DNA of 64,000 nucleotides from NCBI RefSeq assembly GCF_019279795.1, contig NC_056725.1, positions 1,754,428,030-1,754,492,029 on the forward strand, given 5' to 3'. A program made the position numbers and the translations under genes. A model generated the notes under the pieces. That model was not told the DNA's origin and made no database searches. It saw only the letters and a program-made list of their open reading frames with translations. Shown piece by piece: positions 54,841 through 62,938 of this stretch. This DNA comes from Protopterus annectens. Its lineage: Eukaryota > Chordata > Ceratodontiformes > Protopteridae. Every line of letters starts with the position of its first letter. Position 1 is the stretch's first letter.

Positions 54841-55405
54841 CCTCTCTCCGGGCCCTGGGAGAAACAAGGGATCGGACGAGGAGGAGGAGACCTAGAAGCA
54901 GTGGAGGGAAGCGCTTAGCTGGCGGGGCGAACGGAGGTCTCGGCCCATCGCTTGTGGTGCTTCTTCCTCCGTTTCTCTCCTGGCCTCCCTGTCCTCAGAC
55001 ACTTTTAGCGGGGAGTGTCCCCCGGACGGAGGAAGGGGAGCAGGAATGGCAGCAACCACAGCCTGTGGTGGAGCCATGGCAGGGAGGGCGGCCGCAGTCC
55101 GGGTAAAAAGTCCGCCAAGACCAGCTTCAACCTCCGCCCTTTCAGTGCCCTGGGGTTGAACGCTGCACAAATGGTAGAGCCTGAGGTGAGGTGTTCAACC
55201 CAGAAAAGTAATGTAACACACACACACAGGCCCCAAAACACAACACACACAGGAAAACTACTTAAAAGAAAATATTTTATTCTAAAGGGTACCTAACACT
55301 TGCACACAAAATATGTTTGAGAAAAATTAAAAAAGTTGACAGAAAATAACAACTTAACTGCCAAGAACTAGATGAGCTCACAAGAATCCAGCTATCCACA
55401 AGCGC

Positions 55406-55561
55406 GGCAAACTAGATCTGAGGTCATGGAGGGTTAGCAGGGGATTATGGGTGAGGGGAGGAGCTTGGGGATCCATTAGCCGCAAAACAAGTTGCCGGCT
55501 CGGATCCGATATCGGATCCAAGACCCACAGGTTTCTGACAAATGAACTCCCTACTTCAGAT
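55406..55561. repeat. A2 5' inverted terminal repeat
   Basis: The ITR (55406-55546) with outer tail CTCCCTACTTCAGAT. It contains the perfect 18-bp palindrome GGATCCGATATCGGATCC (55502-55519 area). CACAC-rich leader sequence precedes it (55200-55250). Confidence 0.9.
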
Positions 55562-56390
55562 CACATGTTTCAGCCAACTACATTATCTCATACTGCAGGA
55601 GGGTAACTAGTTTAAATTAAAACAAGCCATGACTATAGATTGCTATATGGCTCCATTTTACAATGCGGTTTTGATCAGTACCACCAAAGAGGTTTAGTTT
55701 ATAAGCAGCTGCATCCACCACCTTTTTGTCATGTCTGAAATGAATGTGTACAAAGCTGGAGCTTGTGTTTCTGTAGGACTTAATGGAAGTAGTATTGGTG
55801 TACAGAGAATTGCTAGCTGTCAGATGTTTAATATGAATGTGTATTTTATCTGTACTCTGTCTCCTTGTCAAAAGGAGATCACTTTCACAAAGTGGGATTA
55901 GTGAAAGCAGTTTTTTTTTACTTGAGGCAATTCAGTAAGATGCAGAAAAACTGTTTTCTGATTTGAAAAACAATTTAAAATGTGTGTGTCTGTCTATATT
56001 GGTGTTTGGGCGACAATCTTGAAGGGAAATGGAGGCTTACTCTACCAAGCTACAGTATTTGAAATTTCATAGTTTAAACTATAGCTTTTTTAGAGACAAA
56101 TGCTGCCTGACTTTTAAAGCATTTGACAATGATCTAGTAAGAGTTATTCCTGGGTTACATATCTATATTAACGTCAAAATGTACAGGCAAATTAATTCTG
56201 TTTTCGTTGGACCAAATGGGAGAGCATGTAAAAGATGGAAGTTTTATTAGAGATTTTTTAATTTTGTTTGGAGTAACAGCACATATTTTTTCGTCCTCTT
56301 AGGGCTGAAGAGCAAGAAAAAAAAAGGTCTTTAGTCTTGTCTTTAATACATTTCCGAATTAAAGACAAGTAGCTCCATGTTTGGGGATTT
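55562..56390. other. non-coding, nothing recognised
   Basis: Two overlapping-scale open frames (55617-55871 minus, 56029-56250 plus) lack known motifs. A 12-base inverted repeat (CTTGTCTTTAAT ... ATTAAAGACAAG) lies near 56335-56370. Confidence 0.45.
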
Positions 56391-56449
56391 TTGATTGGCC
56401 CGTATGCCGGTATATGAGCCAATCAAATCTTCTGTTCAATGCAGAACAT
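56391..56449. repeat. tandem array unit, left part (split by B3)
   Basis: TTGATTGGCCCGTATG, TATATGAGCCAATCAA, CTTCTGTTCAATGCAGAACAT matches the units at 61986-62240. The rest of this unit lies at 61959 on the far side of B3. Confidence 0.88.
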
Positions 56450-56493
56450 AGTACAGTTGTGTACCTACCATAAATGCAGATGTTCGAGTGAAT

Positions 56494-56662
56494 TCACTGT
56501 TGCGGTCATTACTCTTGGGTTATCCTGCTGGCAGGCTACCCACAGTCGGCCAGAATTCCAAAGTCTAGGTCCGGCGTTGGTTGCTGTCACCTCTACCCTG
56601 GCCTCAGTGCGCCAGGGGTATAGAAGATGCAGCCGACGCCATTTTCTTCAGTTTTTCTTGCC
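56494..56662. repeat. B3 3' inverted terminal repeat
   Basis: 169 bases, inverted partner of 61776-61944. It includes CGCCAGGGGTATAGAAGATG, a TATA-like box facing right and changed from TATAAAAG. Confidence 0.92.
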
Positions 56663-56834
56663 CCAGATGTCAGGTGCCCCAAATAGGTAGGCTGAAAAAT
56701 ACATCAAAAAGAAATTCACACACAAAAATAACATTTCCTTCATCTACAAGCAAATACACCAAAAAGGTTGTATAGGACAGAGAAGTGCAGATAAGTCCCA
56801 GCAAAGAGATGGGGGGTGGTGGGAAGGTAACCTG

Positions 56835-56934
56835 GACTGCAACAGTGAATACACTTGAACATCTACATTTATGTTAGGTACACAACTGTACTATGTTCAT
56901 CGTGTTTCACTGTTGCAGTCATTACTCTTGGGTT
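56835..56934. repeat. B3 internal complementary region (ICR)
   Basis: Its complement reads CACGATGAACAT joined to AGTACAGTTGTGTAC, exactly the right outer end (61947-61958) fused to the left outer end (56450-56464). Confidence 0.95.
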
Positions 56935-56964
56935 GAATCCCAAAGCTGAGGTAGGGTGGCTGGG

Positions 56965-58110
56965 CTAAATAGGATTAGGAGAGGCTATGAGGCCCTGCAG
57001 AACTGCAGTGGCGAAGCCTGCTCTGGACTTAGAGTAGAGAGGCAAGTGGTAGTGCTTTGTAAAGGTGTGCAATGAACTCCAAGTTGCAGCCTCTAAGATT
57101 TCTTTGGTTGGTACTCCCCTGAGAAAGGCTGCTGAAGTGGTTGCTGCTCTGGTGGAATGAGGCCTAATGCCCTTAGGCACTGATTTGCCATGTTGAGAAT
57201 AGCAGAAACGGATGCAATGGCCTATCCATTTAGAAACCGTCTGTTTTGAGATAGCCTTTCCTTGTGATCCTACAGCATATGACACAAAGTTGCTCAGTCT
57301 TTCTGAAAGCTTTAGTTCTGTCCAAGTAGAAGCGTAACTGCCTGTGTATGTCCAAGGAATGTAGAATTTTCTCACCCTTGTTCTGTGGATTTGGGTAAAA
57401 GGTAGGCAAAGTGAATGGTTTGATTGAGGACCACACTGGACACTACACCCTTAGGCATAAATGTAGGGTTTGTCCTCAGAGAAATCCTGTCTGGATGAAA
57501 AATGATGAAAGGTTCCACAGCCATGAGTGCTTGTAACTGAGATTCGCCTTGCAGAGGTTATGGCTAGGAGCAGAGCTGTTTTCCAGGATAAGAATTTAAT
57601 ATCCGATGTTGATGCTGGCTCAAAAGGAGGCAGTGTGAGTTTTTCCAAAAAAAAATTGATTTCCCAGGCTGGAATTGGTGCTTTCCTTGGAGGCCTAATG
57701 TTTTTGGCCTCTCTGAGGTACTGCCTTATTAAAGGATGAGAAAAGATAGGAGGTTCCGTATTGTAATGTGCAAAAATGGCAGAGACATGAATCTTAATTG
57801 AGGAGAAAGAAAGGCCTTTGTTCAGCATCTCAGTTACGTATTGTAAAATCTGAGGAATGTTTGGTACTGACGTGTCAATGCCGTGTTCCTGGTTCCAAGC
57901 ACAGAATCTCTTCCACTTTTCTCCATAAGATTTTCTGGTACTGGGCCTCCTGGTCTCCAAGATAACATCCATAACAGCTTTTGAAAGAGTAGTGTTCTGA
58001 ATGGCTACATTATCCGCCATGCTGCCAGATTTAAGGTCCTGAGTTGGCTGTGCAGGATCTGATTGTTTTGTTGGGTCAGCAAATGAGAAGTTTGAGGCTA
58101 TATCCATGCT
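56965..58110 (-). pseudogene. DIRS tyrosine recombinase, B3 (one frame break)
   Basis: The reading starts at MADNVAIQNTTLSKA (about 58020) with PSTRKSYGEKWKRF, through SFSSIKIHVSAI and box I TSARRIS, and leaves frame at about 57530 (ISVTSTHG, where B1 has VSELQSLM). The second part (57436 to 56965) holds LPTFYPNPQNKGEKILHSL and DIHRQLRFYLDRT, then HSTRAATTSAAF, TW and HTFTKHYHL, so HxxR, Trp and Tyr are intact at the Cre-like spacing. About two frame changes (near 57530 and 57290) are the only visible damage. Met at the start follows the stop-free stretch that runs on from the methyltransferase-like region. Confidence 0.9.
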
Positions 58111-58600
58111 GGACCTTGAGACAAGCTCTTTAGGATTGGATACCAGTGCTGGCGTGGCCAGTCTGGTGCAATCAGAATAATTTCTGGCTTCCCTTGTCTG
58201 ACCTTTAGGAGTACACTGGGAAGGAGAGGTAGTGGGGGAAAAGCATATACTGTTAGATTTTTTTCCAGTTGAATGATACGGCGTCCACTTTCCATGCTTG
58301 CTTGTGGTAAATCCTTGTGCAAAATCTCTGCTGTTGAGAGTTGTGAGGGGAGGCAAATAGATCTATGTCTGGGCATCCCCATTTCCTTATTATCATCCTG
58401 AAGATTTGTGGATCCAGTTTCCATTTGTGGGGATCCATGAGGTTTCTGCTTAGTTCGTCTGCCAGAGTATTTGTTTTTCCTGGCAGGAATTGTGCTTGAA
58501 GGTGAACTTGAAAGGTCAATGCTGTGTCCCATAAGGTCATTGCTTGTCTGCAGACGGGGTAGAAATGAGTACCCCCCTGCTAGTTTATGTACCACATGAC
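58098..58600 (-). pseudogene. RNase H end and methyltransferase-like region, B3
   Basis: The RNase H reading is cut by a TAG after KTDNTTVMWYIN (58580). It continues as FLPGKTNTLADELSRNLMDP with the last acidic residue, then WGCPDIDLFASPHNSQQ, ARQAW-type KQAWKVDAVSFNWKK (58540-58253). In frame 58946-58098 it continues with YAFPPLPLLPSVLLK and LIAPDWPRQHWYP. The AFPP motif in a ...DAVSF...YAFPP... LIAP order is common to the copies. Calling it a methyltransferase remnant is inferred from DIRS domain order. Confidence 0.75.
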
Positions 58601-59509
58601 CGTAGTGTTGTCTGTCTTTAACAGTAATTGTCCTGGATGAAGTAGGTCCTTGAAAGCTGTCAGGGCATTTTGAACAGCTAGCATCTCTTTTTGATTGATG
58701 TGACGATGCATCTGGTTTGCAGGCCATGTGCCCTGGATACATTTTCCTGCCATATGGGCCCCCCAGGCATAATCTGACGCATCCGTTGTCAGTGTCTGTC
58801 TGGCTGTGGGTAAACTGAATGGCAGACCCTTGTTGTGGGGACAGGCTTCTGCCCACCATCGAAACTCCTGTTGTAGACAAGGAATGAGTGAAATTACTGT
58901 CTCCAGGCTGTGGCAATGCTGAGCCCAAACATTTTTCAGATACCATTGTAGCTTCCTAATATGCAGTCTGGCATATGGAATTAATAGACTGCAGGATGCC
59001 ATGAAACCCAAGGCCTGCAGGATTTTCCTTGCAGATAAGTGGGATTTTGTTGTCAATTTCTTGAAGTAAGTAGTCAGTTGTTTTTGCTTGTCTGGCGTGA
59101 GATAAGCCATCTGTGCAGTTGTATTTAAGCTTGCACCCAGGAATATTATCTCTTGAGAGGGCACTAGTTTTGATTTATTTTCGTTTACTGTGTACCCTAG
59201 GCCAATTAGTAATCTTTTTACAAACACCAGATGCTTTAGGAGAGTGTCTTTGTTCTCTGCTTGAATTAGGCAGTCGTCCAAGTAGGGATATATTTGAATT
59301 CCTTTTTGTCTGCAAAATGCAATTACTGGTGCCAGGCATTTTGTAAAGACCCTGGGCGCAGTAGATAAGCCACAGGGCAGTGCAGAGAATTGGTAATGCA
59401 TTGAGCCAGCTATGAATCTGAGGTATCTTCTGCAAGATTGTCTGATTGGGACATGCAGGTATGCCTCTTTTAGGTCCAGAGTTACTAGCCAAGCCCTCTT
59501 GCCCAGCAT
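58580..59509 (-). CDS. DIRS reverse transcriptase-RNase H, B3
   Basis: A 309-codon frame: VTLDLKEAYLHVPI (D12), ALPCGLSTAPRVFTKC, YLDD at 76-79, VNENKSKLVPSQEIIFLGASLN, then RNase H with TDASDYAWGAH (D243), INQKEMLAV (E275) and KTDN (D300). A single TAG at about 59521 separates it from the upstream RT part (FYSRLFLVPRRDKTWRPILDLS) and one TAG ends it inside RNase H. All catalytic residues visible here are the expected ones; PCGL replaces the usual PFGL. Met1 is therefore internal to the domain. Confidence 0.9.
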   Translation of the reverse strand: MLGKRAWLVTLDLKEAYLHVPIRQSCRRYLRFIAGSMHYQFSALPCGLSTAPRVFTKCLAPVIAFCRQKGIQIYPYLDDCLIQAENKDTLLKHLVFVKRLLIGLGYTVNENKSKLVPSQEIIFLGASLNTTAQMAYLTPDKQKQLTTYFKKLTTKSHLSARKILQALGFMASCSLLIPYARLHIRKLQWYLKNVWAQHCHSLETVISLIPCLQQEFRWWAEACPHNKGLPFSLPTARQTLTTDASDYAWGAHMAGKCIQGTWPANQMHRHINQKEMLAVQNALTAFKDLLHPGQLLLKTDNTTVMWYIN

Positions 59510-59518
59510 GGGTAGTAG

Positions 59519-60505
59519 CTACTGAAGAGTCAACATCTTGAATTTTGGAACTTCCAGAAACGTATTTAGTGGAGACAGGTCCAGAATCGGTCTCCAGGTT
59601 TTGTCCCTCCTGGGTACTAGGAAAAGTCTGGAGTAAAATCCTTGCCCTTGTTCTTGTTGTGGTACTTGATGAATGGCCCTCATGTCCATGAGGGCTGTAA
59701 TTTGTTTTTGTGCCTCTGCCCATTGATTGTGTGGCAGGTCTGGCATGCCCTTTGACCTTGGTAGAGTGTGAAAATGGAACCTGTAGCCTTGGGACACTAT
59801 GTTCAGAACCCATTTGTCTTGGGTAACCATTTGCCAATTTGATGAAAAAAGTGCTAGTTTTCCCCCTAAGGTGGCTGTCAAAAGAAAACTGCTTGGAACT
59901 GGTAGAGGAAAGTCATTGGGACTGTTTCCTGTAAGGCTGTGATTTGTCTTCTCCGCTTTTGGAGGTAGGAGCACCCCATTGTTTAGGCCTGTATGAGCCT
60001 TGGGGCTGAGATCTGCCTCTGGGATGCCTGTATCTGCCTCTTTGTGGTCTGTCTGAGACTGGAAAGGACCAATTTTTAGAAGGCCAGTTCCTGCTAAACC
60101 TGGGTGGCTGTACCTGTAAGAAATCCTCGACTGTCTGCATGGATCCTCTTCTGCTTTAGTACCAAACAAAGTATCATGCTGTAATGGTGCATCTAATAAT
60201 TTTGCTTTAACATGATCAGGCAGATTTTGTTCCTTTAACCAAGCATGCCTTCTAATAACAGAACCTGTAACAGCGGCCCTGCAAGAGGCCTCCAGTGAAT
60301 CATAACCACATTGCAAAGAATGCTTTCCCACTTGTTCAGTTGCATGTAATAAATCCTGCAATTCCTTGTTCTCTGAACATTCAGTATTTGTCAACATTTT
60401 CTGTTTAAGTAATGACATTAAATATTGCTGATATTTAAGCATATGAAATTGACAATTTAAAGCCCTTACAGCCAGGGTGGCAGAAGTGTATACTTTTTCC
60501 CCCAT
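59519..60505 (-). CDS. gag C-terminus fused in frame to RT N-terminus, B3
   Basis: A 328-codon frame. Residues ~1-115 are gag (MGEKVYTSATLAVRALNCQF, DHVKAKLLDAPLQHDTLFGT) up to KAEE. There a deletion of about 12 codons removes the segment that reads KRMEDKPKSMQTV in B1. After it the reading is the pol frame (GTGLLKIGPFQ ... LNIVSQGYRFHFHTLP ... QGFYSRLFLVPRR). The true gag continuation (MQTVEDFLQVQPPRFSR ... RKQSQ) lies in the neighbouring frame at 60140-59913. The fusion is thus a deletion by-product, while the overlap of gag and pol frames is original (also in B1). Confidence 0.8.
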   Translation of the reverse strand: MGEKVYTSATLAVRALNCQFHMLKYQQYLMSLLKQKMLTNTECSENKELQDLLHATEQVGKHSLQCGYDSLEASCRAAVTGSVIRRHAWLKEQNLPDHVKAKLLDAPLQHDTLFGTKAEEDPCRQSRISYRYSHPGLAGTGLLKIGPFQSQTDHKEADTGIPEADLSPKAHTGLNNGVLLPPKAEKTNHSLTGNSPNDFPLPVPSSFLLTATLGGKLALFSSNWQMVTQDKWVLNIVSQGYRFHFHTLPRSKGMPDLPHNQWAEAQKQITALMDMRAIHQVPQQEQGQGFYSRLFLVPRRDKTWRPILDLSPLNTFLEVPKFKMLTLQ

Positions 60506-61669
60506 CTGTCTAGAGCCCTAGAATCCCTATCAGAGGGGACAGGGTTTTTTGCAGTGGAAGCCTTAACCCCCTTGGGACCCTGAGATATAGTTTCTGGGTC
60601 AGCAGCGGGGTTTTTATATAGGAATTTGTGAGAATCCGGAACCTTGTAGTATCTGTCTGGCCTAGCAGGTGCAGGGGGTAAAGAGTCAGGGGACAGTCCG
60701 GACTCTGAAAATACATCATCTACAATATCTAGGTGGAATGGCAAGGGGTCTGTGCTGAGGAAGAAGCAGGAAGTCTCTGAGCCTTTTCTTAGACTCAGAA
60801 TATTCTTGACTCTCCCAGTGGAAATGCTCCCTCATAGTATGTAGTGTTTCCCCAAAAGAATAGTCCTCAGGAGGAGAGGCTGAAGGAATGGATTCTTCAG
60901 CATCAGAATCCTCATAGGGAAGCATGGAGTAATCCTGTTCAGAAGAGGAATCAGAGGAAATAGATATCTGATCAGAAGAATCATACTCTGTCTCTTGCCT
61001 AGGCCTCTTATCAGGAGGGGGATGGGAGCCCCTGATCAAAGTAATTAAGTCTTCAGCCATTTTGAGCATCTGTTTTTTTAGGCATGGAAGTCTGAATAGG
61101 AGAATGCTGTACTTGTTTCTTTGTCTTTAGAGCTGCTTTTGTCTTTGTCTTTGAAGCGGAGGGTGGCTTAATATATAGTTGTGTAGGTCTGAAGACACCC
61201 TCAGAAGCCGATGCCTGCTCAGCGGATCCGGACCCATCTGAGGGATTGATTTCCAAGTGTCCAATACCTTGAGTTTCCAGAGGCCCAGTCGGCTCCACGT
61301 GGGAGTCGGTAGCGGCCTGTGGCTCTGAGGTAGCAGGCGCCAGGGGCTGCGAAAAGCACCTCAATGAGAACCGGCGACTGGCCTAGAAGAGGCTTTGTCG
61401 TCGGTTTTGGACCTCGGATGCCTATCCTTGTCCTTGCATCCGGTTGCTGGCTGTTCCGCCGGCATTATGTAATTAAATAGTCGGCCAAAATAATGAAATG
61501 CAAAATCGAACCGATGCTTGAAAGTGCGTTGGTTGAATCTAGCACAAAACCGACAGGTAGCAACGTTGTGATCAGTGCCTAGGCAAGGAATACAGTAAGA
61601 GTGAAAATCCTTATGAGGTATTTGCTTCCCACAAGAAATACAATTAGAGCAAGAAAAAAGTTTCCCCAA
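60466..61669 (-). pseudogene. DIRS gag-like region with Cys/His cluster, B3
   Basis: The N-terminal frame (61669-61361, 102 codons) has MGKLFSCSNCISCGKQIPHK and continues with cysteines at 7, 10, 13, 26, 29, 39 and 42 and His at 19, 23 and 34. The pairs C10/C13, C26/C29 and C39/C42 with H34 look like a metal-binding cluster. It is followed by a Ser/Thr/Pro-rich part (61364-61053), MAEDLITLIRGS and an acidic block with SFGETLHTMREHFHW (61069-60716), and 60744-60466 with HLDIVDDVFSESG and an Asp/Pro-rich end. Frame changes lie near 61360, 61060 and 60735. The protein is presumed to bind element RNA. Confidence 0.75.
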
Positions 61670-61775
61670 CGGGGTACTTAGCTTTAATGAAGACTTTGGT
61701 TCTGAAATTCAGCTTTGAAAATCTCAGGAGTAGGCCGACCGGTACTTGCGAACTGTTTTGCTTTGGGCACCACGC

Positions 61776-61958
61776 GGCAAGAAAGACTGAAGAAAATGGA
61801 GTCGGCTGCATCTTTTATACCCCTGGCGCACTGACGTCAGGGAAGAGGCAACAACAACTGACACCGGACCTAGACTTTGGAATTCTGGCCGACTGCAGGT
61901 AGCCTGCCAGCAGGATAACCCAAGAGTAATGACTGCAACAGTGAAACACGATGAACAT
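61776..61958. repeat. B3 5' inverted terminal repeat
   Basis: 61776-61944 mirrors 56494-56662. The outer end is CACGATGAACAT (61947-61958). Confidence 0.93.
61811..61822 (-). promoter_or_regulatory. TATA-like box in B3 5' ITR
   Basis: The minus strand reads GGGGTATAAAAGATG, ~150 bases before the first gag codon. The same box occurs in B1 (33361-33373) and in altered form in B2. The position fits the element promoter; use is inferred. Confidence 0.6.
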
Positions 61959-62240
61959 CAAGCAGTTCCACATTGAGCACAGCTCCGCTTTTTGACTGGC
62001 TCGTATACCTGTATACGAGCCAATCAAAACCTTGCACAACAGACCCTCTTCTGTTCAATGCGAAACATCAAGCAGTTCCGCATTGAACAGAGCTCTGCTT
62101 TTTGATTGGCTCGTATACAAGCCAATCAAAAACGCACACAGCGGACCGTCTTCTGTTCAATGTGGATCATCAAGCAGTTCTGCATTGAGCAGAGCAACGT
62201 TTTTTTGATTGGCCCATATACTGGTATACGAGCCAATCAA
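61959..62240. repeat. ~105-bp tandem array (right part)
   Basis: Units contain CATCAAGCAGTTCCGCATTGA, GCTCTGCTTTTTGATTGGCT, TATACGAGCCAATCAA and CTTCTGTTCAATG. Junctions fall near 61986, 62096 and 62199. ATTGGCTCGTATA and TATACGAGCCAAT form a palindrome with two inverted CCAAT boxes. The left part is at 56391-56449. Confidence 0.88.
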
Positions 62241-62284
62241 AAAAAAAAAAAAGCAAAGCGGAGGAAAGACTCCGAAATAGGGAT

Positions 62285-62366
62285 GTCTGGTTTTTGAAAA
62301 TTCTGAGATTTGTCCAGGTTTTAAAACCCGGACAAAATCGCAGAATTTTCAAAAAACGCCCAGACA
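62285..62366. repeat. hairpin inverted repeat, possible MITE
   Basis: The left arm TGTCTGGTTTTTGAAAATTC (62285-62322) pairs with the right arm GAATTTTCAAAAAACGCCCA (62324-62366). The right side continues with ATGTCCGGGGAAACCCGGAT, a second small palindrome (62383-62403). No clear target duplication was found. Confidence 0.65.
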
Positions 62367-62780
62367 GGAGCCCAAAAAATTTGGACATGTCCGGGGAAAC
62401 CCGGATGTATGGTAGCCTTAGGCAAATAGGCCTTAATACAGGTTACCGCATACAGATGAACTGAATAATAGGACATGTTGCAGGCATGGGGAGCATGGGT
62501 TCTGTCTCAGAAAAATAAAGATTTGTACTGTGTTGTGAAAGGAGTAGTCTATTGAGACGTTCAGGTGTTTGAAAAGAGAACATAAGTTATCATAGCAAGT
62601 TAAAGTACCACTCTCCCTGTACTTGATGTAAGTTATGGTAGGTGACTGACAATCTTCTAACTTTGTGGCCAGCTCCTTGGCACAGATGGGTAAATCACTG
62701 ACTGTGGCTTACATAATCTTATAATTTATTTACCAACCTGACTGCTGTAATATCCTGCAGTGGAGAGTCGGACTGAGTGG

Positions 62781-62938
62781 GGTGAGGGGTGCAGACAAGT
62801 TCACTGCAGTTACAGGACTGGAAAAGCATTGTATACCATATGTTATGTGGATCAGAAGTTATGAGGGGTACAGACAAGTTCACTGCAGTTACAGCATTGG
62901 AGAAGTGCTGAATACCATGTGACGTGTGTCAGAGATCG
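62781..62938. repeat. 79-bp tandem duplication
   Basis: TGAGGGGTGCAGACAAGTTC at 62783 recurs as TGAGGGGTACAGACAAGTTC at 62862, with the following CACTGCAGTTACAG and AATACCATGTG-type sequence also repeated. There are two units with moderate divergence. Confidence 0.85.

Larger units (their letters stand above)
50477..55561 (-). mobile_element. DIRS-like YR retrotransposon, copy A2
   Basis: A 5.09-kb minus-strand element of the A1 family. The left outer end AAGAAGTTATGTACTCACC follows ACCATAAAT, and the right outer end CCCTACTTCAGAT precedes CACATG, with no target duplication. ITRs are at 50519-50651 and 55406-55546. The ICR is almost entirely deleted: 50729-50747 keeps only GGTTGCAGACAAATGAA before jumping to GCCCCAGCTACC. 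The genes gag, RT, RNase H and recombinase are present but each carries a disabling change. Confidence 0.9.
56450..61958 (-). mobile_element. DIRS-like YR retrotransposon, copy B3
   Basis: A 5.51-kb minus-strand element and the most complete DIRS in the window. The left outer end AGTACAGTTGTGTACC follows GCAGAACAT, and the right outer end CACGATGAACAT precedes CAAGCAG. Joining the flanks restores a unit of the surrounding tandem array without any duplicated or lost base. ITRs are 56494-56662 and 61776-61944, and the ICR is 56835-56934. Gag, RT, RNase H, methyltransferase-like and recombinase frames are long, with about six stops or frameshifts in total, which suggests a relatively recent insertion. 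Confidence 0.93.

Noticed and set aside
55617..56250. Two frames of 84 and 73 codons between A2 and B3
   Set aside because: Opposite strands, no family motifs, AT-rich context. Treated as chance.
59519..60505. The 328-codon B3 frame as a captured host gene
   Set aside because: Both halves match gag and RT of B1 and B2. The fusion is explained by a deletion.
28024..61958. Recurring GACTGCAACAGTGAA words that could suggest a CRISPR-like or satellite repeat
   Set aside because: They are the ITR and ICR parts of DIRS copies at fixed places in each element, not a regular array.
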